A DNA stretch of 55,125 nt from Halanaerobiales bacterium (GTDB lineage Bacteria > Bacillota > Halanaerobiia > Halanaerobiales > Halanaerobiaceae): positions 1 through 55,125 of the forward strand of contig JADQBT010000021.1 in assembly GCA_016278485.1 (NCBI GenBank), in the 5' to 3' direction. The notes under the pieces are model-generated. The model did no database searches. It saw nothing but the letters and a program-made list of their open reading frames with translations, and was not told the origin of the DNA. The position numbers were made by a program, and so were the translations under genes. Shown piece after piece: positions 1-8,203 of the stretch; positions within the stretch are counted from its first letter, which is position 1, and every line of letters starts with the position of its first letter.

Positions 1-84
1 ACCATTATGACAGTACGGTTAGATTCTGCTATTTTAAAAAATGGGGAAACTCATTATTTCTTTAAATATTATCAGCCTTTCATT

Positions 85-1194
85 TTAACCTTCCCTTTTA
101 TAAGGAAGTTTAATAACAAAAGTTGTTCCTTCACCAGGTTCGGATTCTACAAACATTTCTCCCTGATGATTTTTAATTATCTTATATGAAATTGGCAAAC
201 CCAAGCCTGATCCTGCCATTTCCTTGTCATCTGATTTTGTGGTAAAAAACGGGGTAAAAATTTTATTTTTAATTTCCTGATCCATGCCAACCCCTGTATC
301 AGAAAATCTGATTACAATCTCATCTTTTTCATTCTTCACAGAAATTTTCATTGTCCCACCATTAGAAAGTTGCAAAGCATGAATAGCATTCATAGATAAA
401 TTCAAAAAAACATGTTCCATTTGTTCTTCATCATAATAAAACTTTTCTATTTCATCATAAATAGTTACTACATTAATATGGTCAATTGTATACTGGTTTT
501 TTTGTAATTCAATTACTCTATCAAGTAGTTCACAGATATTATGTAGTTCTAAATTGAGCTCACTAATTTTACAAAATGACATCATATTCATGATAATCCT
601 TTTAGCCTTATGGCTTTGTTGATTAATCGCAGTTAATTTTTCTTTAACCGAAGCAGGTAGATCAAGTCGATTATGATTGTATTTGTATTCTAAGATCTGA
701 ACATTTCCAATAATAGTCGCCAATATATTCTTAAATTCATGCGCAAAACCTGATGTCAATTCACCAATAGCAGCAATTTTTTCTGCTTGGATAAGCTTAT
801 TTTGCAAAAATATTTTATCAGAAATGTCATGAGCGCTCATAGTAAGACCAGTAATAGAATCATCTCTCCAAATTGGATCAATTTTAAATTTGAAAAAATG
901 CCGCCCATCTTCTAATACAAAAGGTAGATCTATTTGATATGATTCTCCACTTTCCAATGCTTGTTTTTTAACATTATATAAAGCATTAGAACTTTTATTC
1001 CATAATATTTCCAAATCAGTTTTACCCAATATATCTTCTTTTTCAAGCTTATCTGGCAAATTTATAACTTTGCGGTAACGCAAATCACTATCTATTTGGG
1101 CGATAAATATTCCTAAATTTTCTAAAGATTCCCGATAAAAATTTAATTCACTCTCTTCTTTTTTAAAGTTAAGTTTATAATTGTCCATTGTCAT
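85..1194 (-). CDS. PAS-domain sensor histidine kinase (NtrB-like)
   Basis: This is a 369-aa soluble two-component kinase with no membrane segment. An N-terminal PAS domain (about residues 20-130) is followed by a phospho-acceptor H-box (GFAHEFKN, His152) of the HExxN type seen in NtrB/ZraS kinases. A HATPase_c domain with N (LSMNAIHAL), G1 (DTGVGM) and G2 (GSGLGL) motifs completes it. The ATG follows GAGGTGATAG. No response regulator gene lies next to it, so it is an orphan in this window and its partner and signal are unknown. It is transcribed divergently from the XRE regulator across a dyad-rich spacer. The kinase assignment is firm; the pathway is not known. Confidence 0.9.
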   Translation of the reverse strand: MTMDNYKLNFKKEESELNFYRESLENLGIFIAQIDSDLRYRKVINLPDKLEKEDILGKTDLEILWNKSSNALYNVKKQALESGESYQIDLPFVLEDGRHFFKFKIDPIWRDDSITGLTMSAHDISDKIFLQNKLIQAEKIAAIGELTSGFAHEFKNILATIIGNVQILEYKYNHNRLDLPASVKEKLTAINQQSHKAKRIIMNMMSFCKISELNLELHNICELLDRVIELQKNQYTIDHINVVTIYDEIEKFYYDEEQMEHVFLNLSMNAIHALQLSNGGTMKISVKNEKDEIVIRFSDTGVGMDQEIKNKIFTPFFTTKSDDKEMAGSGLGLPISYKIIKNHQGEMFVESEPGEGTTFVIKLPYKREG

Positions 1195-1268
1195 CTATCA
1201 CCTCAAAAAATAGTTTTTGTTGATTTCCTATGTTATATATTACTTTGAAAAATAAAAATATCCTTTTT

Positions 1269-1331
1269 TTGCATAATAATATTTATAAATAGTATAGAAA
1301 AAAATCACTTTTTATACTAAACGTTATGCAA
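1269..1331. repeat. nested inverted repeats between divergent genes
   Basis: Outer arms TTGCATAA (1269-1276) and TTATGCAA (1324-1331) enclose inner arms TAGTATA (1290-1296) and TATACTA (1313-1319). Both pairs are perfect. The element lies in the spacer between the divergent kinase and XRE genes. It may be a regulator binding region or a cruciform-prone site; its function is inferred only from position and symmetry. Confidence 0.5.
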
Positions 1332-1346
1332 ATATCTATAAAACAT

Positions 1347-1392
1347 CATTTCGTGAAATGCTATTAAATAAATTGTAATTTTATGTTAAAAT
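1347..1392 (+). promoter_or_regulatory. candidate operator and promoter of XRE gene
   Basis: The inverted repeat CATTTCGTGAAATG (1347-1360) sits just upstream of an extended -10 element, TG-T-TAAAAT (1384-1392), which precedes the XRE start by about 22 bases. The dyad covers the expected -35 zone, as would fit an autorepressor. No good -35 hexamer is seen. The operator role is inference. Confidence 0.45.
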
Positions 1393-1414
1393 ATATGAGA
1401 AAAGAGGTAGAAAT

Positions 1415-1795
1415 ATGGCTGATGAATTTAAGGATAGATTAAAATATTTAAGAAAAGAAAAAAATTTATATCAGAAAGATCTGGCAAAAATCATTGGGGT
1501 AAGTGATGGAGCAGTAGGTATGTATGAAATTGGCAAGAGAATGCCTGATAAAGAAATTCTCTTAGTAATCGCCAATTACTTTAATGTGTCATTTGATTAT
1601 CTATTGGGTAGGTCCAAGGAAAGGCAAATGGCAGAAGAAATTATTAAGGATCTTGCTGAGAAACCTGAAATTATAAATCTTTCAAGAGAAATAGTTTCCC
1701 GTGACAACTTATATCAGCTTCTCCAGAAATCTCTAAAAATGAATCCTAAAGAATTAAATAAACTAATAAAAATTATTGAAATTTTGGAAGGTTAA
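1415..1795 (+). CDS. XRE-family HTH transcriptional regulator
   Basis: This 126-aa protein has an N-terminal Cro/C1-type helix-turn-helix (about residues 8-62, with the typical YQKDLAKIIGVSDGAVGMYE recognition region and the FDYLLGRS end). A short helical C-terminal part probably serves dimerisation. The ATG has an AAAGAGGT ribosome site. It resembles small host or phage-type repressors, but no phage genes are nearby. It ends at its own terminator and is probably monocistronic. A dyad just upstream suggests autoregulation. Its targets are unknown; the divergent histidine kinase is an obvious candidate. Confidence 0.88.
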   Translation: MADEFKDRLKYLRKEKNLYQKDLAKIIGVSDGAVGMYEIGKRMPDKEILLVIANYFNVSFDYLLGRSKERQMAEEIIKDLAEKPEIINLSREIVSRDNLYQLLQKSLKMNPKELNKLIKIIEILEG

Positions 1796-1803
1796 ATATA
1801 AGG

Positions 1804-1833
1804 CTTAGCCATCTTAATCGGCTAAGTTTTTTT
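1804..1833 (+). terminator. Rho-independent terminator of XRE gene
   Basis: Stem CTTAGCC (1804-1810) pairs with GGCTAAG (1820-1826) and is followed at once by seven T residues. It lies 9 bases after the XRE stop. Confidence 0.85.
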
Positions 1834-1855
1834 AATGTTACATGTTTTTTGAAAA

Positions 1856-1954
1856 TGGCGGGAATGTGTGGGAATCGAACCCACCACAGACAGGTCATCC
1901 TGCCTGCCATTAGATTTGAAGTCTAGGATACCCACCATGGGTACAGCCACTCCC
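1856..1954 (-). tRNA. selC: tRNA-Sec (anticodon TCA)
   Basis: This 99-nt tRNA reads UGA. Reading the minus strand from 1954: 8-nt acceptor strand GGGAGTGG, a 6-bp D stem (GTACCC/GGGTAT), anticodon loop CTTCAAA with TCA, a long variable arm (CAGGCAGG with CCTGTCTG), T arm GTGGG-TTCGATT-CCCAC, and a 3' end ATTCCC-G-CCA with CCA encoded. The long acceptor, 6-bp D stem and long extra arm are hallmarks of bacterial selenocysteine tRNA. The innermost acceptor pair and one pair at the base of the anticodon stem are mismatched. It serves grdA and grdB in this window and is charged through SelA. Confidence 0.95.
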
Positions 1955-1983
1955 CTATTACTTAGCAAATTTCATCATTTATA

Positions 1984-2013
1984 ATTATAACATTAAAAAC
2001 ATATAGTTTACAA
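1984..2013 (-). promoter_or_regulatory. probable selC promoter
   Basis: TTGTAA (2008-2013) and TATAAT (1984-1989) on the minus strand are separated by 18 bases. The -10 ends 29 bases before the mature tRNA-Sec 5' end. It overlaps the 3' end of the upstream membrane protein gene, so tRNA-Sec can be made independently. Confidence 0.55.
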
Positions 2014-2479
2014 ATTTTTTAAATAAATATTGCCAACAAGTTATATATATATAAGCAAATCCTAAATACAGAAAGAGCTTCTCAACAAATGACAAATTTA
2101 TTGTTAGACCTCCAAATAAGGGGATACCTAACACTTCTATTGCAATAATTATACCCATTGTTAAGCCAAGACTAGTTAGAAGAGTTTTGATGAAATAACT
2201 AAAGTTAAGATAATCAGCCAGCCCTAATAATAATCCTATGAGTCCTGTTGCACAGAAAAAAATTGGGGCTTCTAATGGTTGTATAAATATGATCAAAACT
2301 CCAGCAACATTAAATGAAATTATGCCATTTTTCCAGCTTTGTGAAGTTATAATTTGGATTGGTAATGTAGTAAATACACTTAATAAATGGCCAATACCAG
2401 GTATAAAACCTGCAGAAATTTGTAGGATTACAGCCACTGCAGATAATAATCCTGACTTAGCCAAACCATTATTATTCAT
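1985..2479 (-). CDS. small multi-pass membrane protein, function unknown
   Basis: About 164 aa, hydrophobic throughout, with roughly five predicted membrane segments. The N-terminal part (LSAVAVILQISAGFIPGIGH) resembles ECF-transporter S components and DUF2232-type proteins, but I cannot place it securely. The start is uncertain: the frame opens at a TTG (2536) with no usable spacer to a ribosome site. I chose the ATG at 2479, which begins MNNNGLAKSG just before the first hydrophobic stretch; its ribosome site is weak. The gene follows the propeller gene closely and may be coupled to it. It ends just before the selC promoter. Confidence 0.6.
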   Translation of the reverse strand: MNNNGLAKSGLLSAVAVILQISAGFIPGIGHLLSVFTTLPIQIITSQSWKNGIISFNVAGVLIIFIQPLEAPIFFCATGLIGLLLGLADYLNFSYFIKTLLTSLGLTMGIIIAIEVLGIPLFGGLTINLSFVEKLFLYLGFAYIYITCWQYLFKKFVNYMFLML

Positions 2480-2484
2480 GCTAA

Positions 2485-3888
2485 TCAGGCTGGATGAATA
2501 GTCCAAAGCATCCCTGAATTGGCAAATGACATCCAACCACCTTGATTGGAAGCAACATAACCATAATCAAGTACATAAAGCTGATTACCTAAAGGTGAAA
2601 ATTTAACATCTATGGGTCGTTCAATACCTGTACCTTTTCTGCCAGGATTTTTATTAATATAAAAATCACTAATTTCACCTGTTGAAATATCTAATCTAAC
2701 AATCCTAAATCCACGTTGATTACTAATTATTTGATTATTATTTATTTCTTCACTTAGTGGATTAACAAATATATGTGGAGCAGCTCCCCCATACTCAGCA
2801 ATATACATTTCTCCTTTTCTACCAAAATAATTTTCAGGTGAAAAATCAAATTTCATGGGGATCTCACCATGAGGAAATACATAAGTTGGCTCAACAGGTA
2901 TTTCGGGATGTTCTGCTAATAGAAAATCGAGTGGAGGACCATCTGGTGGAGCAAAAAATTGATCAGTGATCGGAACTCCAGCCGCGTAATCTGGCCAGCC
3001 ATACCAGCCTCTTTCATCTACTCTCCATAAAGCACCGGGTGCATTATTAACTGGTCTACTACCCCTTAAATCATAACCTTGATCAATTGTATAAAGCTCA
3101 GCCTCAGGCGAGATACCTAATGCAAAGGGATTTCTAAAACCATCTGCAACCCTTCGCAAATCTTCTCCATTAGTCTTAACAGCATAAATAACACCATTAC
3201 ATTTTAGTTGGCCTTCTATCAATTCTTGCTCAGTTACTGCTTCTCCAAAAGGCTGATATCCACCTGTCGCTACCATGTTTGCTTGATAGGGGGTAAAAAT
3301 ATTAATTGTTCTATAATTTTCTTCTCTTAATATTAGATCACGACAAGGAATATCATGACACTCTGGTCTTACTAATAACCAACCAAGGTTATCCAATCCA
3401 ACTACTCCAGAATTTGTAGCAGTACCAACTCCAAAATATAATTGGTTATTCTCTCCTAAAATCACATCCCCTGTCATATGATCACCACAAGTAGGTAAAT
3501 TATCTACTAAAACAATTCGTTCCCTCCCATCATCACTAACTTTTAAAATTCTGCCTGGATAACCTCCTTCAGCTACATAGAAATATCCTTCAGACCAGGT
3601 TAGGCCAGTTAATGGTGGTCGAAAACCACTCGCTATTTCTTCAATTCTTCCCCTATGATATCTAAGAATTCTGCCTCCCCCTGCCGAATATGCAGGGCCA
3701 TAAGAATAACCAGCTTCTGATAGAAACAGATTACCACGGTCATCAAAGGTAATTCCAGTTGAAAATGTCAAACCAACTATTAATGGTTTTAATTTAAAAC
3801 CCTGTTCTAGATAAAAATCTTCTGGTTTTGCCGGAATTCTAGTAGCAGGTGGTGGTGCATCGACAATATTTCTTCTCCAATTAAACAT
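2485..3888 (-). CDS. PQQ-type sugar/sorbosone dehydrogenase-like beta-propeller protein
   Basis: This 467-aa protein has the repeated blade pattern of the GSDH/sorbosone dehydrogenase and NHL propellers (GITFDDRGNLFLSEAG, GLTWSEGYFYVAEGGYPGRI, GFRNPFALGISPEAELYTID, MYIAEYGG, PIDVKFSPLGNQLYVLDYGY). No signal peptide is visible: it starts MFNWRRNIVDAPPPATR, so it would be cytoplasmic unless exported another way. Family members use PQQ or act as calcium-binding lactonase-like propellers, and whether this one binds PQQ cannot be read from the sequence. No PQQ biosynthesis gene is in the window. The fold is confident, the activity is not. Confidence 0.75.
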   Translation of the reverse strand: MFNWRRNIVDAPPPATRIPAKPEDFYLEQGFKLKPLIVGLTFSTGITFDDRGNLFLSEAGYSYGPAYSAGGGRILRYHRGRIEEIASGFRPPLTGLTWSEGYFYVAEGGYPGRILKVSDDGRERIVLVDNLPTCGDHMTGDVILGENNQLYFGVGTATNSGVVGLDNLGWLLVRPECHDIPCRDLILREENYRTINIFTPYQANMVATGGYQPFGEAVTEQELIEGQLKCNGVIYAVKTNGEDLRRVADGFRNPFALGISPEAELYTIDQGYDLRGSRPVNNAPGALWRVDERGWYGWPDYAAGVPITDQFFAPPDGPPLDFLLAEHPEIPVEPTYVFPHGEIPMKFDFSPENYFGRKGEMYIAEYGGAAPHIFVNPLSEEINNNQIISNQRGFRIVRLDISTGEISDFYINKNPGRKGTGIERPIDVKFSPLGNQLYVLDYGYVASNQGGWMSFANSGMLWTIHPA

Positions 3889-4001
3889 GATAAAACCCCT
3901 TTTTTGTTTTTATTCATCATATTCAACTGGTTGTTATCTTGCTAAATTTTCTTAGCATAATATATACTCAAACTTATTATTCTAATATTATTTTGTTTTT
4001 T

Positions 4002-4031
4002 TTGACAAAAATATAGATTGTCCAATATAAT
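4002..4031 (+). promoter_or_regulatory. sigma-A promoter of fetAB
   Basis: TTGACA (4002-4007), an 18-base spacer and TATAAT (4026-4031) lie 57 bases upstream of the fetA start. Both hexamers match consensus. Confidence 0.8.
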
Positions 4032-4088
4032 TATTATAATCAAAATCAATATTATATTTATAATAATTAATGATTAAAGGAGTTATCT

Positions 4089-4730
4089 ATGTTTAAACTA
4101 ACTGCTGTCAAATATAAAGATATCTTGGACATTAAAGATCTAAAAATTGAAGAAAAGAAAATAACCTGTATTGTTGGCAAAAGTGGTGGTGGTAAGACCA
4201 CATTACTAAAATTACTAAATAATATGGTCTCTTGTGATAGTGGTTTACTAAAATTTAAAGGCCAAAAAATATCAGATTATAATCCAATTCAATTAAGACG
4301 TGAAATTATAATGTTACCACAAAACCCTATTATGTTTTCTACAACTATTAAAGACAACTTTACTAAAACATTAAAATATACAGGAAATGAATTAAGAAGT
4401 GAAAATAACTATGTTAATTTACTTAAAAAATTAGACTTAGAACATAATCTTGCTACAGATACAATTAAATTATCTGGTGGTGAAAAACAGCGTTTAGCCC
4501 TGGCGCGTGTATTATTGCTAAAACCTAAAATCTTATTACTGGATGAACCGTCATCTGCCCTGGATGAAGATACAGAAAAATTCATTATTAAAATGGTAGT
4601 TAATTATATTAAAGAAAACAATGGCACTCTAATTATGGTAACACATTCCAGGAGTATTGCTGATGAATATGGAGATACAATTATTACTTTAAATAATGGA
4701 CAGATTGAAAATGTAGAAAAGAGGAGGTAG
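4089..4730 (+). CDS. fetA: ABC transporter ATP-binding protein, FetA/YbbL type
   Basis: This 213-aa ATPase subunit has Walker A GKSGGGKTTL, a Q-loop (LPQNP), signature LSGGEKQRLALAR, Walker B ILLLDEPSSALD and an H-loop (VTHSR). Its length is typical of stand-alone ABC ATPases. The next gene, 7 bases downstream, is a FetB-family permease, so the pair matches the FetAB (YbbL-YbbM) system, described in E. coli as an iron exporter that helps under oxidative stress. Start ATG follows AAAGGAG. The promoter is consensus. The metal specificity here is inferred from family and pairing. Confidence 0.85.
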   Translation: MFKLTAVKYKDILDIKDLKIEEKKITCIVGKSGGGKTTLLKLLNNMVSCDSGLLKFKGQKISDYNPIQLRREIIMLPQNPIMFSTTIKDNFTKTLKYTGNELRSENNYVNLLKKLDLEHNLATDTIKLSGGEKQRLALARVLLLKPKILLLDEPSSALDEDTEKFIIKMVVNYIKENNGTLIMVTHSRSIADEYGDTIITLNNGQIENVEKRR

Positions 4731-4737
4731 CTAATTT

Positions 4738-5526
4738 ATGGACAATATTATTGATATATCACTTATGCAAATATTTACTGCTTTCATTTTTGTACTTATT
4801 CTCTTGATTATCGTCAAACGGGAACATATTGGTGGTGAATGGGAGATAATATTAGCCAATATTAGAATGACAGTCCAACTAATATTAGTTGGTTATCTTT
4901 TAACCTATATTTTCGCCAACCCTAATCTGGTATTTACCGTAATCATTTTATTATTGATGCAGGGATTTGCTATTCAGAATATCTATGGAAGGATTAATAA
5001 AAGAATTTCAACTGATCTAAAAAAAATAGTTGCCATTGCAATGTTTACAGGAACAACTATTACTATCCTTTATTTTGTTTTAATAGTTATTAATCTTAAA
5101 CCCTGGTTCCAGCCTCAATATTTTATTCCTCTTGCCGGAATGTTAATAGGCAATTCCATGACAGGCATATCTCTGGGAATTGAAGGTCTAATCAATGGTA
5201 TTAAAGATAATCAAGCCATGATTGAGAATGCCTTAATGTTAGGTGGTAAGCCAGAACTAATTACAAAAGATATTACAGGTAGAGCTTTTTATCAAGCCAT
5301 CTTACCTACCATAAATTCCATGATGGGAATGGGGATTGTTTTCTTACCAGGCATGATGACAGGTCAGATTTTAGCCGGAGCCGCACCTTTAACTGCAATA
5401 AAATATCAGATTGTGATTATGCTGGGAATTCTCGGCAGTGTCACACTTACAGTCTATATTATGATTAAATGGGGAGCAAAAACCTTCTTTAATGAGAGAT
5501 CACAAATTTCTATAAGTCAAAATTGA
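4738..5526 (+). CDS. fetB: FetB/UPF0014 family ABC permease
   Basis: This 262-aa integral membrane protein has about seven hydrophobic segments. It shows family motifs NIRMTVQLILVGYLL near the N-terminus, the PLAGMLIGNSMTG segment mid-protein, and GMGIVFLPGMMTGQILAGA near the C-terminus. It forms the exporter with the preceding ATPase. The start has GAGGAGG nine bases upstream. Its last 17 bases overlap the convergent xth gene (5510-5526), so the two transcripts are antisense at their 3' ends. Confidence 0.88.
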   Translation: MDNIIDISLMQIFTAFIFVLILLIIVKREHIGGEWEIILANIRMTVQLILVGYLLTYIFANPNLVFTVIILLLMQGFAIQNIYGRINKRISTDLKKIVAIAMFTGTTITILYFVLIVINLKPWFQPQYFIPLAGMLIGNSMTGISLGIEGLINGIKDNQAMIENALMLGGKPELITKDITGRAFYQAILPTINSMMGMGIVFLPGMMTGQILAGAAPLTAIKYQIVIMLGILGSVTLTVYIMIKWGAKTFFNERSQISISQN

Positions 5527-6274
5527 CCGTAATAGGACAGTGATCAGATCCTAATACATCTGTTAAAATTTCAGCATCTAACAATTTATCTTCTAATCCT
5601 TTGGAAATAAAATGATAATCTATTCTCCAACCTGCATCTCTTTCGCGGGCCCGGGTGCGATAACTCCACCAGGAATAAGTCTCTTTCTCAGGATGGAGAT
5701 ATCGGTAAGTATCAATATAATCATTCTCTTCCAATTTATCAAGCCACTCCCGTTCAATTGGCAAAAAACCCGAAGTATCTTTATTTGCTTCAGGGTTTTT
5801 TAAATCAATAGGATGATGGGCAGTATTATAATCACCACAAATAACAACTTCCTTACCTTGCTTCCTTAATTTTTCACTATAATCGAAAACCTCATCATAA
5901 AAATCTAGCTTATATTGCAAACGTGTGTTACTTCCCTTACCATTAGGGAAATAAATATTTAGTAAAATAAATTCGGGATATTCAGCAGCAATAACTCGTC
6001 CTTCCCTATCAAACTTTTTATTTCCTAATCCATACCAGACATCCAGAGGTTCTTCTTTAGTATAGATTGCCACTCCACTATATCCTTTTTTCTCACCAAA
6101 CGTAAAATATGAATGATAGCCATCAATATTTCTTAATTTATCTTCCAATTGATGATCCTGAATTCTTATTTCCTGTAAACCAAGCACATCCGGCTGTTCA
6201 CTTTCCATCCATTCTAAAAATCCTTTTTTGGCAACTGCTCTAATTCCATTTACATTCCAGGAATATATTTTCAT
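5510..6274 (-). CDS. xth: exodeoxyribonuclease III (AP endonuclease family)
   Basis: A 254-aa member of the ExoA/ExoIII endonuclease-exonuclease-phosphatase fold that acts on abasic and 3'-blocked DNA in base-excision repair. Visible motifs are the start MKIYSWNVNGIRA, metal-binding LQEIRIQ, GDYNTAHHPIDL, YSWWSYRTRARERDAGWRID and the catalytic GSDHCPI near the C-terminus. The length is usual for the Gram-positive ExoA type. It begins directly after the selB stop, so it is probably the last gene of the grd-sel transcript. Its 3' end overlaps fetB on the other strand. A functional link to selenium is not implied. Confidence 0.93.
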   Translation of the reverse strand: MKIYSWNVNGIRAVAKKGFLEWMESEQPDVLGLQEIRIQDHQLEDKLRNIDGYHSYFTFGEKKGYSGVAIYTKEEPLDVWYGLGNKKFDREGRVIAAEYPEFILLNIYFPNGKGSNTRLQYKLDFYDEVFDYSEKLRKQGKEVVICGDYNTAHHPIDLKNPEANKDTSGFLPIEREWLDKLEENDYIDTYRYLHPEKETYSWWSYRTRARERDAGWRIDYHFISKGLEDKLLDAEILTDVLGSDHCPITVNFDL

Positions 6275-8203
6275 TTAGCTAGCCTCCCCTTTTTTACCTA
6301 GCAACCTTAAATCTCCACGTCTTACAGTTAAATTTTGCTGATCAAAATATTCAAGCAATGGTAAAACATACTTACGGGTACTATCTAATAAATCCCTAAA
6401 TTCAGCTAGGCTGATCTCACCGTTTTCAGTTAAATACTCAATTAGCAACTTACTAGCTTTACTGATTGCTGTTCTGGAAAAATAAATTGTTTCAGTTAAA
6501 CGAATAAGTTCTCCTTCTCTCTCCAGTAGGGAAATTAGCTCCTCTACAGTATCAATCTGCTCAAACTCATCTTTTAGATTATTAGTCTCTGGAGGTTTAA
6601 AATAATTATTATTATATAAATTTATTATTTCTTCTTTTAACTTTTTTTGATCTTCAGATAGATTAATTTGGAAATCAGCTAGGCTGATTAAAGCTTTCCT
6701 CTGTTTAATCTTTCCTTCATTACTCCAGATCAATAATAGTTGATTAAATGCTTTACTATCAATTTCAAAATCAAGTTCAGAACGAAGCTGTTCTTTACTA
6801 ATTCCAGGTCGCAATGGATTCATTTGCTGAAAATTAACTAACAACTCTTTTACACTATTCCATAAAATATTAATGGTTTCTTGAGCTAACCAGGCAGGAT
6901 GCTGTTGATTACCCAAATTTATTATTATTTTTTTATTTTCAAGTTGATTTATAATTTCATTTATATATTTAGCATGCAAGCTTGTTCTCTTTTTTAAATA
7001 ATCTAAATCAACTAACTTTCTTCTGCAATTTTTTATTATTAGTTCAATTAATTTCGGCTGGTCTGCTGCTGCAAGTTGTTCTAACTCTTTAATCGTTTCT
7101 TGCTCACCCATTTTATGATAAGGCGGGTCTGCAACTAATATTTTCCCGCCACCAATTGTTTGCATAGGAGAATATCTTCTTAAAATAAACTTCTCGCCTG
7201 TTCTAGCAACTACTTCATTTTCAAGTCTAAATTGGACTAAACCTCTTTCACCAGGTCCTAGTTCTTCTTTATCTAGCAAATAGATGCGTCCAATCACTTC
7301 TCGCGCACCAAGATGTAACCTAATTCGGTCATCATGTTTAACAATCATAGGGCTATTAACTAAAAGTTGCAAAGATGCATCAAAATATTTTGTTGCAATC
7401 AACCGGCCTGGTTCTGCTAAAACATCTCCTCTTTGCAATTGAGCTTTATCCACACCAGTCAAGTTGATACCAACTCTTTGCCCAGATTCAACCTTTTCAA
7501 CCTGATCATTATGTACCTGTAAACTCCTTACTCTCACTGGCAATTTCTGCGGGTAAATCATCAACTGTTGCTCTTTTTGGATTTCTCCTTTAATCAATGT
7601 ACCAGTAACAATTGTTCCCATACCTTGTAATGTAAATACACGGTCAACTGGTAAATAAGGCATCATTTTGTTAGGCTGAACAGGCATTTTCTGCAATAAT
7701 TCCGCTATTTTTTCTTTCAGTTCATTTATTCCTTCTCCAGAAATAGCTGAAACAGGCATGATTGGAGCATTTTCTAAAAAAGTTCCCTCTACCTTATCTC
7801 TTGTATCTAATTCAACAAGCTCTCGCCATTCCTCATCTACTTGATCAATTTTGGTCAGAGCTATTAAACCATGCTTAACTCCTAATAAATCAAGAATTGC
7901 TAAATGTTCATCTGATTGAGGCATCATACCTTCATCTGCTGCCACCACTAGAATTGCAAAATCAACTCCACCAGCACCAGCCAACATATTTTTAATAAAT
8001 TTTTCATGTCCGGGTACATCGATAATGCCTACTTGATCACCATTTGCTAAAGTAAAGCCTGCAAAACCAAGTTCTATCGAAATGCCACGCTGCTTTTCTT
8101 CCTGTAATCGATCTGTTTCTGCACCTGTCAATGCTTTAATTAAAGTTGTTTTCCCATGATCAATATGTCCAGCTGTACCAATAATTATATTATTACCGCT
8201 CAT
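6275..8203 (-). CDS. selB: selenocysteine-specific elongation factor SelB
   Basis: 642 aa. It carries Sec-tRNA to the ribosome at UGA codons marked by a SECIS hairpin. The N-terminal EF-Tu-like GTPase has GHIDHGKT (G1), DVPGHE (G3) and TKID (G4). Beta-barrel domains follow ([18 protein letters not shown]), and the C-terminal third is made of winged-helix repeats that bind SECIS RNA. I chose the ATG at 8203 ([12 protein letters not shown]) because GGAGG lies nine bases upstream; the frame opens nine codons earlier. It overlaps the end of selA by 11 bases, indicating translational coupling. Its clients here are grdA and grdB. Confidence 0.96.
   Translation of the reverse strand: MSGNNIIIGTAGHIDHGKTTLIKALTGAETDRLQEEKQRGISIELGFAGFTLANGDQVGIIDVPGHEKFIKNMLAGAGGVDFAILVVAADEGMMPQSDEHLAILDLLGVKHGLIALTKIDQVDEEWRELVELDTRDKVEGTFLENAPIMPVSAISGEGINELKEKIAELLQKMPVQPNKMMPYLPVDRVFTLQGMGTIVTGTLIKGEIQKEQQLMIYPQKLPVRVRSLQVHNDQVEKVESGQRVGINLTGVDKAQLQRGDVLAEPGRLIATKYFDASLQLLVNSPMIVKHDDRIRLHLGAREVIGRIYLLDKEELGPGERGLVQFRLENEVVARTGEKFILRRYSPMQTIGGGKILVADPPYHKMGEQETIKELEQLAAADQPKLIELIIKNCRRKLVDLDYLKKRTSLHAKYINEIINQLENKKIIINLGNQQHPAWLAQETINILWNSVKELLVNFQQMNPLRPGISKEQLRSELDFEIDSKAFNQLLLIWSNEGKIKQRKALISLADFQINLSEDQKKLKEEIINLYNNNYFKPPETNNLKDEFEQIDTVEELISLLEREGELIRLTETIYFSRTAISKASKLLIEYLTENGEISLAEFRDLLDSTRKYVLPLLEYFDQQNLTVRRGDLRLLGKKGEAS

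Noticed and set aside
1415-1795. Phage-type repressor as a sign of a prophage
   Set aside because: It stands alone with its own terminator, and its surroundings are ordinary chromosomal genes.
2238-2501. Plus-strand 87-aa frame
   Set aside because: It is antisense to the minus-strand membrane protein, with no ribosome site and no recognisable domain.
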